64,000 bases of DNA. Source: Lolium rigidum. Taxonomy: Eukaryota; Streptophyta; Magnoliopsida; Poales; Poaceae. Position numbers and translations under genes: made by a program. The stretch covers positions 68,829,754-68,893,753 of the forward strand of contig NC_061508.1 of NCBI RefSeq assembly GCF_022539505.1. Reading direction: 5' to 3'. Below are positions 1-10,672 of this stretch, piece after piece; the first letter of the stretch is position 1; each line of letters starts with the position of its first letter. The notes beneath the pieces are model-generated. The model did not search any database. It was not told the DNA's origin and saw only the letters and a program-made list of their open reading frames with translations.

Positions 1-266
1 GCTCGGTTTGTCTCTTCGATCGCATAGATCTGATGATATTTTGAGTATTGATTTTTATCAGGATTGGTGACACCATCATAGAGATTGGTGAAGACCTTTC
101 CAACGGCAGCAGATTTGTCGATGAAGTTGAATCTGTCGACGCTGTCGGAGTCGCTGCTTATAACGAAGTCCGCAGACGACTCGAAAGATGTGTCGCTGAA
201 GATCTTGGCGAGCTTTCCGCTTGCCCTGGTGTCGACGAAGCGTGGCGACGAAAACTCCTCATCACT

Positions 267-470
267 TTATGAAAAGCCAGAATCGATCGCTGAAAATTCC
301 GACGAGATCGGAACTTCGAGACGATAGGATCCTTCTTTGTTGACGCCAAATCGGAATTCTCCGAACGTCATGACGATGGGCTCCTCCAGATAGGCACATG
401 CATCCAAACGGGAGGGCGGGTGAGGAATAAAATCGACTAGATCAGTTTTTTCCCGTTTACCTCGATCCAT
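267..470 (-). pseudogene. gag N-terminal fragment of the truncated gypsy element
   Basis: A 67-residue minus-strand frame starts at an ATG (470) just inside the PBS. It contains FIPHPPSRL followed by EEPIVMTFGEFRF, a pattern that also appears as FVPHLEPPRSI...MTATFGGVHF in the gag start of the gypsy element at 25369. It stops at 267, and no continuing gag frame is seen from there to position 1. It is therefore a decayed or interrupted gag start. The family assignment is inferred from this in-window similarity. Confidence 0.45.
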
Positions 471-561
471 CGCATTGCTAGCCACCGACGAAGTCGACGA
501 TTACGGACGTGCCATCGAGATCAGCTCCTTGCAACCTCTAGTTCCCACAGACGGCGCCAAT

Positions 562-949
562 TGACAAAGGATTAATTTGTCAATGCCTACAGATTGTAGA
601 CTAGGATTTTGCTGGAAGTAGAGGGCAAGTAGATCTCGAAGGTTTCAGCCAAAAAATACTCGCTGATTATAAAAACTAGGGTTCTGTTGACAATAGATTC
701 GATCCTTTCTTTTTCCTTCGACTCCCCCTTATATAGAGGGTGGAGCCGAGGGTTTCGTAATACACAAGTTACAGAGTTCGGGAGGGTTTCGTACCCAACC
801 CGTAAGATTACAAGTCTCTATATTTCCTAATACAATCTATCTTTCCTTAACACTAAATGGGCTTCCGAATCTTCTTATTCTTCGAGTCCTGGGTCTTCAG
901 TAAACCCCGGGTACCATCTTCGGCAGGCCCATTGGGGATGCCTATGTCA
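562..949 (-). repeat. 5' LTR of the truncated gypsy element (388 bp)
   Basis: The segment starts TGACAAAGG and ends CTATGTCA on the plus strand, so it has TG...CA ends. It carries a TATA-like run (tatatag near 731) and lies between a PBS-like sequence and a foreign copia ORF. No second copy is in the window, so the boundaries rest on the TG/CA ends and on the PBS and copia neighbours. Confidence 0.7.
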
Positions 950-1457
950 CTTCGTGACACATCCAAATCTTGCTTGAAGTTTGGCAAGACCGGTGAGGGA
1001 CTCGTAGGCTATGTGGATTCAGATTTTGCTGCCAATTTGGATAAGAGAAGATCCCTCACAGGTTATGTGTTCACTGTTGGTGGATGTGATGTGAGTTGGA
1101 AGGCAACATTACAACCTGTTGTTGTCCAATCTACGACCGAAGCAGAATATATAGCAATTAATGAAGCTTGCAAAGAGTATGTTTGGTTGAAAGGTTTGTA
1201 TGCTTTGTGGAGATGATTCTTGCATTAACTTGTTTTCTGACAGTCAAAGTGCAATGTACCTTACTAAAGATCAAATGTTTCATGAGAGGACAAAGCACAT
1301 TGATATCAAGTACCATTATGTTCGCGACATTGTTGCTCAAGGTAAACTGAAAGTATGCAAGATAAGTACTCATGATAATCCTGCTGATATGATGACAAAG
1401 CCAGTTCTTGTTTCCAAGTTTGAGCTTTGCTCAAGCTTGGTTGGTATAACTGTTTAG
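950..1457 (+). pseudogene. copia pol C-terminus (RNase H), frameshifted
   Basis: The protein shows the copia RNase H series: GYVDSDFA (first Asp), KRRSLTGYVF, VSWKATLQP, STTEAEY (Glu), FSDSQSA (Asp) and HERTKHIDIKYH, then the usual copia C-terminus with NPADMMTKP. The reading frame changes at about 1195-1205, between KGLYA and LCGDDSC, so the copy is not functional. It ends at a stop at 1455-1457. In an intact element this enzyme degrades the RNA strand of the RNA/DNA hybrid during reverse transcription in the virus-like particle. Confidence 0.85.
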
Positions 1458-1554
1458 TCCAAGTGGATGTTGACGCCAGCAAGTATTTTTCTTTATTGTT
1501 CAGGAGATTGGTGAAGTTCATGCTACAAGATGGAATTTGTCTCAAGGTGGAATT

Positions 1555-1881
1555 TGTTGTATTTTGATCCAAATTCATATACTAAAGGGAGGCTAACTTC
1601 TGACGAGCGGAGCGAGGCCCGTCGCCGGTAGGCTTGGGCCGAAGCATACGGATTGTTGGCACCGCCTATATATACATCTTGTAAGCCGCCGGCTAGGGTT
1701 TATCAGATTATAAGATAACCCATGGCGTTTGTAAACACTCCCTGATATAGTAAAGTTTTGTTGGCTGGCGCCCGTGGTTTTTTCTCCTTCTGTGTTGGAA
1801 GGGGTTTTCCAAGTTAAATCTTGTTTCTCCGATGCGTTTACCTTTATCGTTCTTCGTTATTTGCTTGTCGCTTTTATAACA
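1555..1881 (+). repeat. 3' LTR of the copia fragment (about 327 bp)
   Basis: It begins TGTTGTATTTTG right after a purine tract and ends TTATAACA, the TGTTR...YAACA ends common in copia LTRs. It contains a TATA run (ctatatatac near 1669) and a polyadenylation-region-like 3' part. No partner LTR is present in the window, so the end at 1881 is inferred from the terminal motif. Confidence 0.6.
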
Positions 1882-3103
1882 AGGATCAGCTTGTGACTCT
1901 AAAAATTTCTTCTCATGCTTGGAGGCCGAAGACCGAAGAACTTGGCTTCGTAAACATTAGATACTCAATTCTATTGAACCAAATCTCTGTCAGTTTCACA
2001 TGCTTCTTTTTCTTAGTAAATCTAGACCTAAGGATTGAGAATGTATTTTGTACACACACATATGGGTGTGGTTGTTTTCATCACTTACGATTTATTCCTC
2101 AAGATTCTCGCTGGTCGTGGTATATGAAAAAAATAGCTATCCATGCTTCTTTTATCCGAATCTCAAAAGAAAGTGACAGAAACACCCACACCCACGCGGG
2201 TAAGTACAAAAATATTTCTGCTAATGATTGCCAAACTTTTGCAACCCTCGGGCATTCAAACAAAATAGCAGAGACTCCTAGTTACACTTCGTCCAGCATC
2301 TTATACGACCCTTGACTGTAACATATCAGTGGCAAAAAACTCCCTCTAAACCATGTACATAACCGGTAGTAAACAATAAGAAAACAAATTCAGAGGACGA
2401 ATACGACTTGGATAAGGAAATAAAAGGGGGAAAATATGCTTCATAGTGTTGATGATCTGTACCATGTTTTGTTTTTTTGAAAATGGACGTATACCCCGAC
2501 TTCTGACTCAACTGATTCATACAATCCCAATTTTGTATTCATGGAAAATAAAAGGCAAAAATTTATGCTTCATGGTATTCATGATCCACTGGAATAAAGG
2601 GAGAATAAGGTATTAATGGGATATGAAAAAAAAACACCACACATGGTTTGTGCCCACCTACAAGCCATCAAGGCAGCTATCTCCATGCCTCCGCGTGCAA
2701 GGCACATAGATCAAGGATGTCAAGCTAACGAAAAGGCCTATCGTATGGTAGCAAAGCGTAGTTCAATCATAACTAACAATATTATAAGCTGTAAAGATAG
2801 TATTTCTTAAGTGAAAAATACTTCACAACTCTTTACATTTTCTACGGTTTACAAGATGGGCGACTACCCGCATCGTAACAAGATACTGCCATCAGGAACG
2901 ATGGTTGTGCATCTGATGAAAATGAGTCCTTTGATTGAGTCGACAAGAATTATCCGCGCTTGCAGGCGCATGGCCCAAGTCGAGTGCCTCCCTGGATGAA
3001 AATGTCACTTCACGCCATAACAAAAGAAAATCCTATGCTATCTAAACATAGCCTCGGAGCCTACTTTCATCGGGATATCTGATCGCACATCCAATAAAAA
3101 TAC
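1882..3103. other. No gene seen; AT-rich intergenic DNA
   Basis: No recognisable protein, RNA gene or element ends were found. Two short similar stretches (about 2418-2468 and 2542-2599, both with a 'tatgcttcat...ttgatgat/attcatgatcc' core) suggest an old local duplication. The open frames here are short and unlike known families. Confidence 0.5.
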
Positions 3104-3236
3104 TGACCTGATGTACTTCTGGGTTAGTAGTTTCTCTTGGCGCAACTATCGAGTATGACTACATGACATTGACCTAATGATCTTTTGGGTTAGTGGCTTC
3201 ACCCTATATAAATTGTGGTTGCGACTGCATGACACG
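3104..3236. repeat. Tandem duplication, 66 bp x 2
   Basis: Two adjacent units start with TGACCTGATG and TGACCTAATG (3104 and 3170). Both continue with a 'ttgggttagt' core and end with 'actgcatgaca' or 'actacatgaca'. The units are clearly diverged, so the duplication is old. It lies just left of the long direct repeat copy A. Confidence 0.65.
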
Positions 3237-3300
3237 TGACCAATAACTTTGAGTCCCTACCCAAGTCTACGCCTTGGCTAGTCACTGGGGGTTGTAACTG

Positions 3301-4327
3301 GAGGCCCACCTGACGACCTGCTAAAGATTGGGAAGCCCAAGATAGTCTGGTAATTATGAAGCATCCAAGGCCCATGTTCTTAGCATGCAGAACAAGAGCG
3401 GACCCAATCCAAGGAACCCAAGAGTTCGTATCCAACTTATAACCGGCCCACACAGACACGATACTTGCGACCTAGCCTCCAATATGAAGGCTAGGAGGAA
3501 TCGTTGGGGAGAAAAACAAATCTAGATATAGACAAGATCAATCTAAGGCACAGCCAATCAGACAAGCAGAAAGTGGGGTTTTACTATCCGAGGGGCTGAA
3601 CCTGGGTAAACCTTGCCTCATCTCTGTTTGATAGCCAATGAATTCACCAGTGCTATCTTCTCCATAAAACCCAAGTACATCAAACGTGGGCATTGCAGCC
3701 GCCCGCGGAGTCCTGGCCTCTATCACCACCGACATTCTTGCCACTACCATTGCTAGAAAGAGTGAGAGGTGGGAGGAAGACGGCGTGCGGGCGTGGGGCT
3801 ACCTGAAAACTACATTGTTTCCCCTCTCTTAAGACAAATACGACTACACGGCGTCAGCGACATTAATGGCCGTGTCAGCGACTGCCTTCGCATTGCCACG
3901 TCATCCTTGAGAGTGGACCCGAACGTTCACAATGGTTGTCAATTTATGTTCAAGGCTACTTTAGTGTTTTATGAGAAAATCTGGGCAAAATGTGGTAGAT
4001 TTGTGTTTCCAAAACCAAAACTGATACTGATCGGTGAATTTTGCTAGAAAAATGATGGTTTTATGCTAACAACTCTAATTTAGGAAAAAAACACTAATTT
4101 TGGTTTCTGTATATTGGATTTTTGTTTATTTTCAATGTCTTTGTTTATTGCTAAATGAAGCTAGCAAATATAACTGGTAGGCCGTATATAATCATCCAGG
4201 TTCACATATTTTTCTCGTGCCACACCTCATATTGTCACCTAAAGAAGACTAACTTAGACAAACTAAAAATTGCCCGTCTAAGAGATATATACGGATGGGA
4301 TAAATGGAAGCCGAGCTACAGATAGTT
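3301..4327 (+). repeat. Long direct repeat, copy A (LTR-like)
   Basis: This stretch recurs as copy B starting at 4370. Shared landmarks are GAGGCCCACCTGACGACCTG at the start, the 'aatctaaggcacagccaatc' stretch, a gene-like block with 'cctctatcaccaccgacat', and the end near 'atagttcttta'. Text such as 'gaacccaagagt(t/c)cgtatccaactt' and 'gctgaacctgggtaaa' resembles plant gypsy LTRs, so two tandem LTRs or LTR remnants are likely. No internal retroelement region lies between the copies. The identification as LTR is inference; the repeat itself is directly visible. Confidence 0.65.
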
Positions 4328-4369
4328 CTTTAGGTGCCTACCATTAACATACCTAGTATGGCGTAAGTA

Positions 4370-5724
4370 GAGGCCCACCTGACGACCTGCTAAAGACCAG
4401 GAAGCCCAAGATACTCTGGTAATTATGAAGCATTCAAGGCCCATGTTCTTGGCATGCGGAACAAGGATAGACCCAATTCAAGGAACCCAAGAGTCCGTAT
4501 CCAACTTGGAACTGACCCAGCCATGATACATGTGACCTCAGCGGCGGGCGCATGATTTTGATGATGGATATTCAAAGAATAAAAACAATCCAATGTTTTA
4601 GCACAACACTAAAATTAGCCTGCGCTTTTACCATAGTTTATTACATAGTCTGACACGTTGGCACATCGCTAACCCCAATTCTCCGTAGAAAAGAAACTTT
4701 TTTCCAATGCCCAAGCTACCATGTTTGCCGAATTCAAAACACAAAGGTTTGCAAGCTATTTCACACAAAACTGAATGGATCATTGTCTATCATTGTGGTA
4801 TCATCTCAACTAATTAGATAAACTTATTCACCAACCACTCAACAACCAATCTAAATTGGCAGTGAGGTTTTTGATGATTGAAAAACTAGGCGAAGAGATC
4901 AACAAACTTCAGAAACAACGTGTCCAGGACGTCGGATCGCCTGCTATTTGCTGCGTTCGCCGAGCTCAAAGACGTAGTGGAGGCACGGAATCATGGTGTG
5001 TGGTTGGCTTTGCCCGGATGCTTTGTTCACTCGATCGCTGGAGACGCATATATGCAGGGCGCTAGTCACACATTTCAATGCTACATGGTGCCATGCAGCC
5101 AATCTCACGCATGGGCCGGTGGATCGGAGGCAGGAAGTTGGGTTTGGTTTCGATCTGAGGCTTCCATAGGGACGTGGGTAGCGGATTCTTTCTGCAGACG
5201 CGTTCAATCCCGGCTGAATATTAACTACGTCTTATGCATACGCTATACACATGATATTTTGGCAAAATTAATGGGTATTCATCCGAATACCCATGAATTG
5301 ATCTGGGCCCACCCCTGGACCTAACCTCCAATATGAAGGCTAGGAGAGGGATCGTTGGGGAGAACACCGAATCTAGATAATCTAAGGCATAGCCAATCTC
5401 AGCGATATTGTAACCTTCATCAATCAATCAAGATCAGACAAGCAGAAAGTAGAGTTTTACCCTCGGGGGGGGGGGGGGGGGTGAACCTAGGTAAATCTCG
5501 CCTCCTCTCTCACGAATTCACCAGTGCTCTCTTCTCCCTAAAACCCAAGTCCATCAAACATGGGCATTGCCATGGAGAAACTCACCGCGCATCTAACAAC
5601 CACCCGCGGAGTACTAGCCTCTATCACCACCGACATCCTCGCCACTACCATTGCCAGAAAGAGTGAGAGGCGGGAGAAGTACGGGCGTGCGGTGGTGGGC
5701 ATGAAACATACACCGTTTCCCCTC
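4370..5724 (+). repeat. Long direct repeat, copy B, left part
   Basis: This is the second copy of the repeat described at 3301, about 1.07 kb further on. It is interrupted twice: by a hAT-like insertion at 4539-5317, and by the 20 kb gypsy composite at 5725. A run of 17 G at 5465-5481 replaces the short 'gaggggctgaacc' of copy A. Confidence 0.65.
4539..5317. mobile_element. hAT-like non-autonomous insertion
   Basis: This 779 bp block is absent from copy A of the surrounding repeat, which defines it as an insertion. Its ends are imperfect inverted repeats: CAGCGGCGGGCGCA at the left, and CAGGGGTGGGCCCA when the right end is read on the other strand (11 of 14 match). That pattern fits hAT-type termini. 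The flanking GACCT occurs on both sides (4534-4538, 5318-5322); hAT elements usually give 8 bp, so the class is tentative. No transposase is encoded. Confidence 0.5.
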
Positions 5725-6265
5725 TGTCGAGGGTGCTCCTCGGCAATGCCCTCCGATAGGGGCTTAGGGTTGATGGAATCCTGCAAGCTGACACGAGACA
5801 TCGGTTCACAGACAAGCGGGGAGAGCGATTTACCCAGGTTCGGGGCCCTCGATGAGGTAAAACCCTTACGTCCTGCATGTCTATTCTTGATTATGATGAT
5901 AATAGGTTACAATGGGGTGCTGAATAGTTCGGCTGAGATCTCGTCGAGATGCTAAGCTCTACGGTGACCTAGCTCTAAGCTTCTGGTGGCTAAGATTGCT
6001 AAGATTGATTGTCCCCTCGGCAGCCCCTCGCCTGGCCTTTATATAGGAGGCCAGGTCTCAAGAGGTCTAACCGAGTACGACTAGGTTTACAGTAGCTTTA
6101 GATCTAATCTTTCCTTGTTCGGCTGCTTCTTCGTCTTGCTTGTCAAGGAATCTTCTGGTGCACCACCCGGATGGGCCGCCTTTCCTCCAAGTGTCTTCAT
6201 GGGCCTTCAACTAGGAAATATAGGATAGGGCAACGCCGGTTACCCGAAGGGTAGTGCCCACATCA
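5725..6265 (-). repeat. 3' LTR of the outer gypsy element (541 bp)
   Basis: This is the partner of the LTR at 25369, beginning TGTCGAGGGTGC on the plus strand and ending GCCCACATCA. Next to it, on the minus strand, is the polypurine tract ACTCGGGGGCTAC (about 6278-6266). Confidence 0.9.
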
Positions 6266-6860
6266 GTAGCCCCCGAGTGTCTAGCCGAAGATAGTTCGGG
6301 TAGAGACAAAAGCATGGCTCCTTCTAATGTCCTTTTTCTTGATTGTTCTTGTTCTTCTTCTGTCGGGTGCGCGTCAGCGCTCCCGATGGGAGTAGCCCCC
6401 GAGTCTAGGTACGGATGCTTGCAATCCGTGCGTAGACTCAAGTTGTACCACTCGAATATTTTTGCTCTGCCGAAGTTTTTCTGCAAGTCTTCATAAGTCA
6501 TCCGATACATTTCCTCATGCAAGGGATAACGAGTAACGTGCCCAACTTTTGTTGGTTAACTGCCGATGGCAAAACAACGTTACCCTACACAGAATCAAGT
6601 CCCCGCGCATGATCCTGGAGTGCAAAAAAGTTTTATCGGGTGCACGGCCAGTGCTCCCGATGGGAGTAGCCCCCGAGTCTGGACACGAACGCTTTACGAT
6701 CGGGTGCAGACTCGAGCCGAACATTCCATCCTTTTCTTTAAATATATCTTCGAATCCTCATTCTTTCGAGTGCGCATCTTCTTTTTATCGGGTGCGCGTC
6801 AGCGCTCCCGATGGGAGTAGCCCCCGAGTCTAGACTCGAGCACTTTATGATCGGGTGCAG
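6266..6860. repeat. PPT/palindrome module, three copies, next to the 3' LTR
   Basis: Three modules (about 6363-6410, 6637-6685, 6787-6835) share a 'cgggtgc(g/a)cg...' start, the 13 bp palindrome CTCCCGATGGGAG, then TAGCCCCCGAGTCT. Read on the minus strand the last part is AGACTCGGGGGCTA. This is nearly the same as the true polypurine tract that touches the 3' LTR at 6266. No protein is encoded here. The segment is also the upstream region of the plus-strand gene aORF1. Confidence 0.7.
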
Positions 6861-7182
6861 ACTCTAACCTGGATATCCGAAGATTATTATTTTTTCCTTC
6901 GATTGCTTTCGATTTCCTCCATGATGTCATTGATGACGTATTGCTGCTGTGATGTGACTGACAAGACTTGACCTGACGGGCCTATCCTAGTTCTGCGCAA
7001 GCAGTTTTTAGGGAGCGACCAGGGCATGCACATCGACCGAGGCGTCTCCTCGGTTTTCGCGCGTCGTGGGAATAATGGGCCGCCGTTCCGTTCTCCTCTT
7101 ACACGCCACATGTACAGCCAGATCTGATCCACTCCCCACGATGCGCATGAAGTTATGACCACGATCTCGTCAATTTTCACGA

Positions 7183-7192
7183 CATAAATAAG
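7183..7192 (+). promoter_or_regulatory. TATA-like box of aORF1
   Basis: The sequence CATAAATAAG lies about 100 bp upstream of the aORF1 start codon at 7291, a normal plant spacing for a TATA box plus 5' leader. It would drive transcription on the strand opposite gag-pol. This is a prediction from motif and position only. Confidence 0.4.
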
Positions 7193-7290
7193 GGGTCTTC
7201 CTACTTTCACTTTTTACGCCTCCCACTGCTCATCTTCTTCACCTGCCCTTTCCTGTTTCCTCTGCTCTTCCTCCAAGAACTTCAGGCGCC

Positions 7291-9764
7291 ATGGGCAAGA
7301 AGAAGGGTGCCAGCGCCTCGGACGCAACCAAGATCAGTCGCGACTGGAGCGCCTCCGCCATTTCCAACCGAGACGTGAACAAGCTGCGAGCCCTTGGCTT
7401 CATTTCCTCATCTGAGGACGACATCCGTCTTCTAGGTGCCGTTACTCACCCAAAGCCTCCGAAGGGCTTCACTGTTATGTTCTCCGCTTTCTTATTCCGT
7501 GGCCTCTCTCTCCCTGCTCACGAATTCCTCCGTTCACTCCTTTTCTTTTACGGGATTCAGCTCTGGCAGCTAACCCCTAATTCCATCCTCCATCTTTCCA
7601 TGTTTATCACTGTTTGTGAGGCCTTCCTTGGCATTGATCCCCACTGGGGTCTTGGAGGAAGATTTTCTATGTGAAGCGCCACAACGACAGCAATGGCCCC
7701 CCCGTCGTAGGTGGCGTTGGCTTTGTTGTCAGGAAGTATGTCGATTATCTCGACTACCCGATGAAGGAATCAGTTCAAGGGTGGCGCAACAAGTGGTTCT
7801 ACCTGCAAGACCCTGCGGTTTCTGGGCAGCGCTCGAACCTTCCCCCTTTTGAAGATAAACTGGTAGCCAAGCCGAAGAAGTCCTGGCAAAACGCCCTTTC
7901 TCCCGAAGAAAGAGTGATAGCCGACAAATTATTTGACCAGGTTGTTGCTCTAAAGAACACGGGAGGCTTGACGATGTGCGGCACTGAGATAGTCTCAGTG
8001 TTCCTACAACGTCGAGTGCAACCGCTAATTTCTCGCCCCCACCAGCTGTGGCTTTACACAGGTAAGGATGATGAGTCTAGGGTCAGCTCTGCCGACCTAT
8101 CGGCTGAAGACCTACAAGAAGTTCGCCGCCTGACATGCCTTAGTACAAAGGACAATATTGTCTTGATGTCGGCTCGTCCTCCTTACGATTCTCAACATCT
8201 TCCGACCAAGGTAAACCTTCGTTGTTTCTTACTTTCTGTCGATACTCCTTTCTTGTTGTTGCTTTACAAATTTTCACTCGACAGGTCCCCGCCGTTGCTC
8301 AATGCTATCCTCCTACACCCGAAAGCGGTGTGGAACCAGAGGATGACGATGAAAACTCCGAAGAGACCGAGGACCCCCAGCATGCCCTCGAGGACAACGA
8401 TGTCCAGGAAGAAGAAGCTACCGAGGATGATTCTTTCCTTAGGAGCAGGCGACGCAAGCAGATACACGAAGAGTTTATTACCACGGCTGAATCAAGTCCT
8501 AGCGGACATGATAATGATGCTGCTGGAGCTGCTCCGCCTCCTCCCGCCAACAAAGGTCCGACGAGCTTTTTCGCCGTTGAAGACGACCTGGACCCGTAAG
8601 CATTCATATCCCTTTGTGATTTGTTCTTTGTAGTTCTGCGTGCTAACTTTTTATTCTTCTTACGTAGCTCTGATGACGACAACAAAGTCCCTCTTGCAAA
8701 GAGGCCCAAGTTATCCTTTGGGAGAAAAGCATCAGTTCAAGAGCCGAAGCCTTCTCCTGCCAAATCGACGCCGCCTTCTCGAACGACCGTAGAAAAGATC
8801 CCAGTGTCATGGGTTATTCCTTCTGGCAACGCCCCTGCTTCATCTTCTGCTCGCGACCACGTGAGTGTTTCATGTTGTCTTGGTTTCTTTCTTGCCTCTC
8901 ATCCAATTAATTCTTCTTGGTTTTCTCTGTTGCAGCCGATTTACGCCACAGTCGATGCTGTGGTGGATTTTGCCGAGCAATTCACCCGATTGGAATCTGA
9001 AAACGCTCAGCTTCGAAAGACCATCAAATCTTCAGCTGATCAAGTGCTGGAAGCCAACAGGCTTGCCGCCAAGGCCAACAATGAAAATATCTTGCTGAAG
9101 GACGAGTTGAAGAAACTGAAGCAACAACTGAAGGATGAACAAGATGCTAGGCGCGAAGCTGCAGCTGCAATTGACAAGAAGGAAGGCGTCCTCCGTGAAT
9201 CCATCACGAATTTACTAAGTAAAGTTCTTTTGACACACAACTCATTTTGCAGCATTTCCTTTCCGGTTAATGACGTGACCTCTTACAGAGGCTGCCGATA
9301 CAACCGTTACTCGGGAACGCATGCTTCGGGAAGACTCTACAGCTGACGCCCTCTCACTCGCCACCGAATCCAACGTCCAAGTTCTTGGGCTTCTGCAGAA
9401 GGCTAAAGGAGCATTGTCGAGGCTATACTCGATGATCTTCCCAAAGGCGAAGCAAGTCAACACTCTTGGCGAATTGGCGGATGCTTTCCTCGTCGACCCT
9501 TCTGAGCCTGTTGAGGTACTGAAACGCCGTAACCGTTTGTTTGGGGCGGTTCTTACTTTCCAGCTGCTCATGGGCCATGGAATGGGGTATGAATTAGAGG
9601 AGTTGTCTAAGGAATTGCCTGTGGATGACGACAATCATTTAGTCGACCTTGAGCCCTTCAAACGGTCGGCAGTGACATGTGCCAATCAGCTCCTGAAGTT
9701 GGTGGATGAAGCTCAAACCAAGCCTACAACTGATGCTGCTCCTGAATCGTCATCAGCTCTTTAG
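7291..9764 (+). pseudogene. aORF1: antisense spliced 'gypsy-type transposon' gene of the outer element
   Basis: Five exons on the strand opposite gag-pol join in frame: 7291-8210, 8285-8595, 8668-8860, 8936-9218 and 9289-9764. All introns are GT-AG and 70-75 bp long. One base is missing near 7650, between HWGL and KIFYVKRHN; allowing for it, the product is about 727 residues. Residues 1-300 are the N-terminal domain seen in plant proteins called 'putative gypsy type transposon' (LPAHEFLRSLLFFYGIQL, then KSWQNALSPEE). Residues about 308-475 are acidic and proline-rich with basic KRPK/RSRRRK patches (possible nuclear signals). Residues about 480-570 form a coiled coil (ESENAQLRKTIKSSADQVLE...). 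The end is a helical domain (LYSMIFPKAKQVNTLGELADAF). The start ATGGGCAAGAAG fits plant context. Function is unknown; Tat-lineage elements often carry such antisense ORFs. Confidence 0.75.
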
Positions 9765-9921
9765 TGATTGTAATTAAGATCTGATGCTATTTGACTTTGG
9801 CTCTTTTTATTTTGGCTCTGTAATCAGTTTGAAACAATCTTTTGGATGTAGCTCGTGTACTCCTGCGCTCCCGATGGGAGTTTTATGTTAATATCATTCT
9901 GGTCTGGAAGTTGTACTGCAG

Positions 9922-10672
9922 ATTCCTTCAACTTCTTCCCGTGCCGATCTTTTTCCAAATTCTTTGACTAGTGACGAGCCTGGCCTTGTTCGTTCTTTAC
10001 GCGACCAAATGTATCGTCTGAATAAGGATATCACTTCCCTTCAAGCGATGGCAGCGTTGTTGAAGAAAAAGAGCGAGATAGCGACTGCTATTGAACAACA
10101 CGCCCTTGATCGCCTTCACTTTGCTACCGAAAGTCTAGGCTGTAAGTGCTAACCTTTCTTGTGATTTATGACATATCCTGGATGCTTCCCCAACTAATAT
10201 TTGTTCCTTTTCAGTCGCATCCCACGATAAATTTGAAGAGGACATGAGGATCCATGAAAAAGTTAAGGCAATGACTGACGTTGCTCATCCGAAACATGAT
10301 TTATGGTCGCATCGTCCGAAGGCTGTCATCGTGGCGAAATTCGAGCATCGGGCAGAGAAGGTGCATTACTATTTTTATAAATTCCATGCTCATCTCACGA
10401 TGGTTTGGAAGACTTTGTTTCCTCTGGACCAAGCACCCGAAACTTTATATGCCCTGTTCACCCGATTCAAGTCTCCCGAAAGGATTCGACAGTTGGTGTT
10501 GAAAGAACTTCTGGCTGGTGCTGAACTTGCTTTTGTTTCGGTACTGGCGTGCCACCCATCTTTGGACTTGAGGGTCATAGCAAACACTGAGAGGAATTTA
10601 GGTCAATACTATGATATTGCTAGAGGTCCTGCATATACCATTGTTTCCAGGATGGAGTCAGGTCTTGAATGA
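9922..10672 (+). pseudogene. aORF2: second antisense gene or extra 3' exons, tail paralogue of aORF1
   Basis: Two exons, 9922-10141 and 10215-10672, join in frame across a GT-AG intron. The first is preceded by an acceptor-like 'tactgcag' and has no good ATG, so it may be a downstream alternative exon of aORF1 or a gene that lost its start. It encodes a short coiled coil (LVRSLRDQMYRLNKDITSLQ). A C-terminal helical domain follows with VWKTLFPLDQAPETLYALFTRF and ELAFVSVLACHP. This matches the end of aORF1 (LYSMIFPKAKQVNTLGELADAF) in spacing and pattern, and also the end of the nested element's antisense gene. It looks like a diverged duplication of the tail. Function unknown. Confidence 0.6.

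Larger units (their letters stand above)
1..949 (-). mobile_element. Truncated Ty3/gypsy element, 5' end
   Basis: Reading on the minus strand, an LTR (949 to 562) is followed directly by a primer-binding-site-like sequence (TTGGCGCCGTCTGTGGGAA, about 561-543) and by a short gag-like stretch. The rest runs off the left edge of the window. The same PBS sequence lies next to the 5' LTR of the larger gypsy element at 25369, and the gag-like N-termini are similar, so the two belong to related families. The right edge abuts a copia reading frame at 950, so this element appears to have inserted into the copia element. Its other end and target duplication are outside the window. Confidence 0.75.
950..1881 (+). 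mobile_element. Ty1/copia element, 3' fragment
   Basis: This holds the C-terminal part of a copia polyprotein (RNase H), a short untranslated stretch with a purine-rich tract (caaggtgg near 1543), and a 3' LTR. The upstream part is missing because the gypsy element is inserted at 949/950: the copia frame resumes immediately after the gypsy LTR. The fragment is old or damaged, since the RNase H frame is broken once. Confidence 0.8.
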
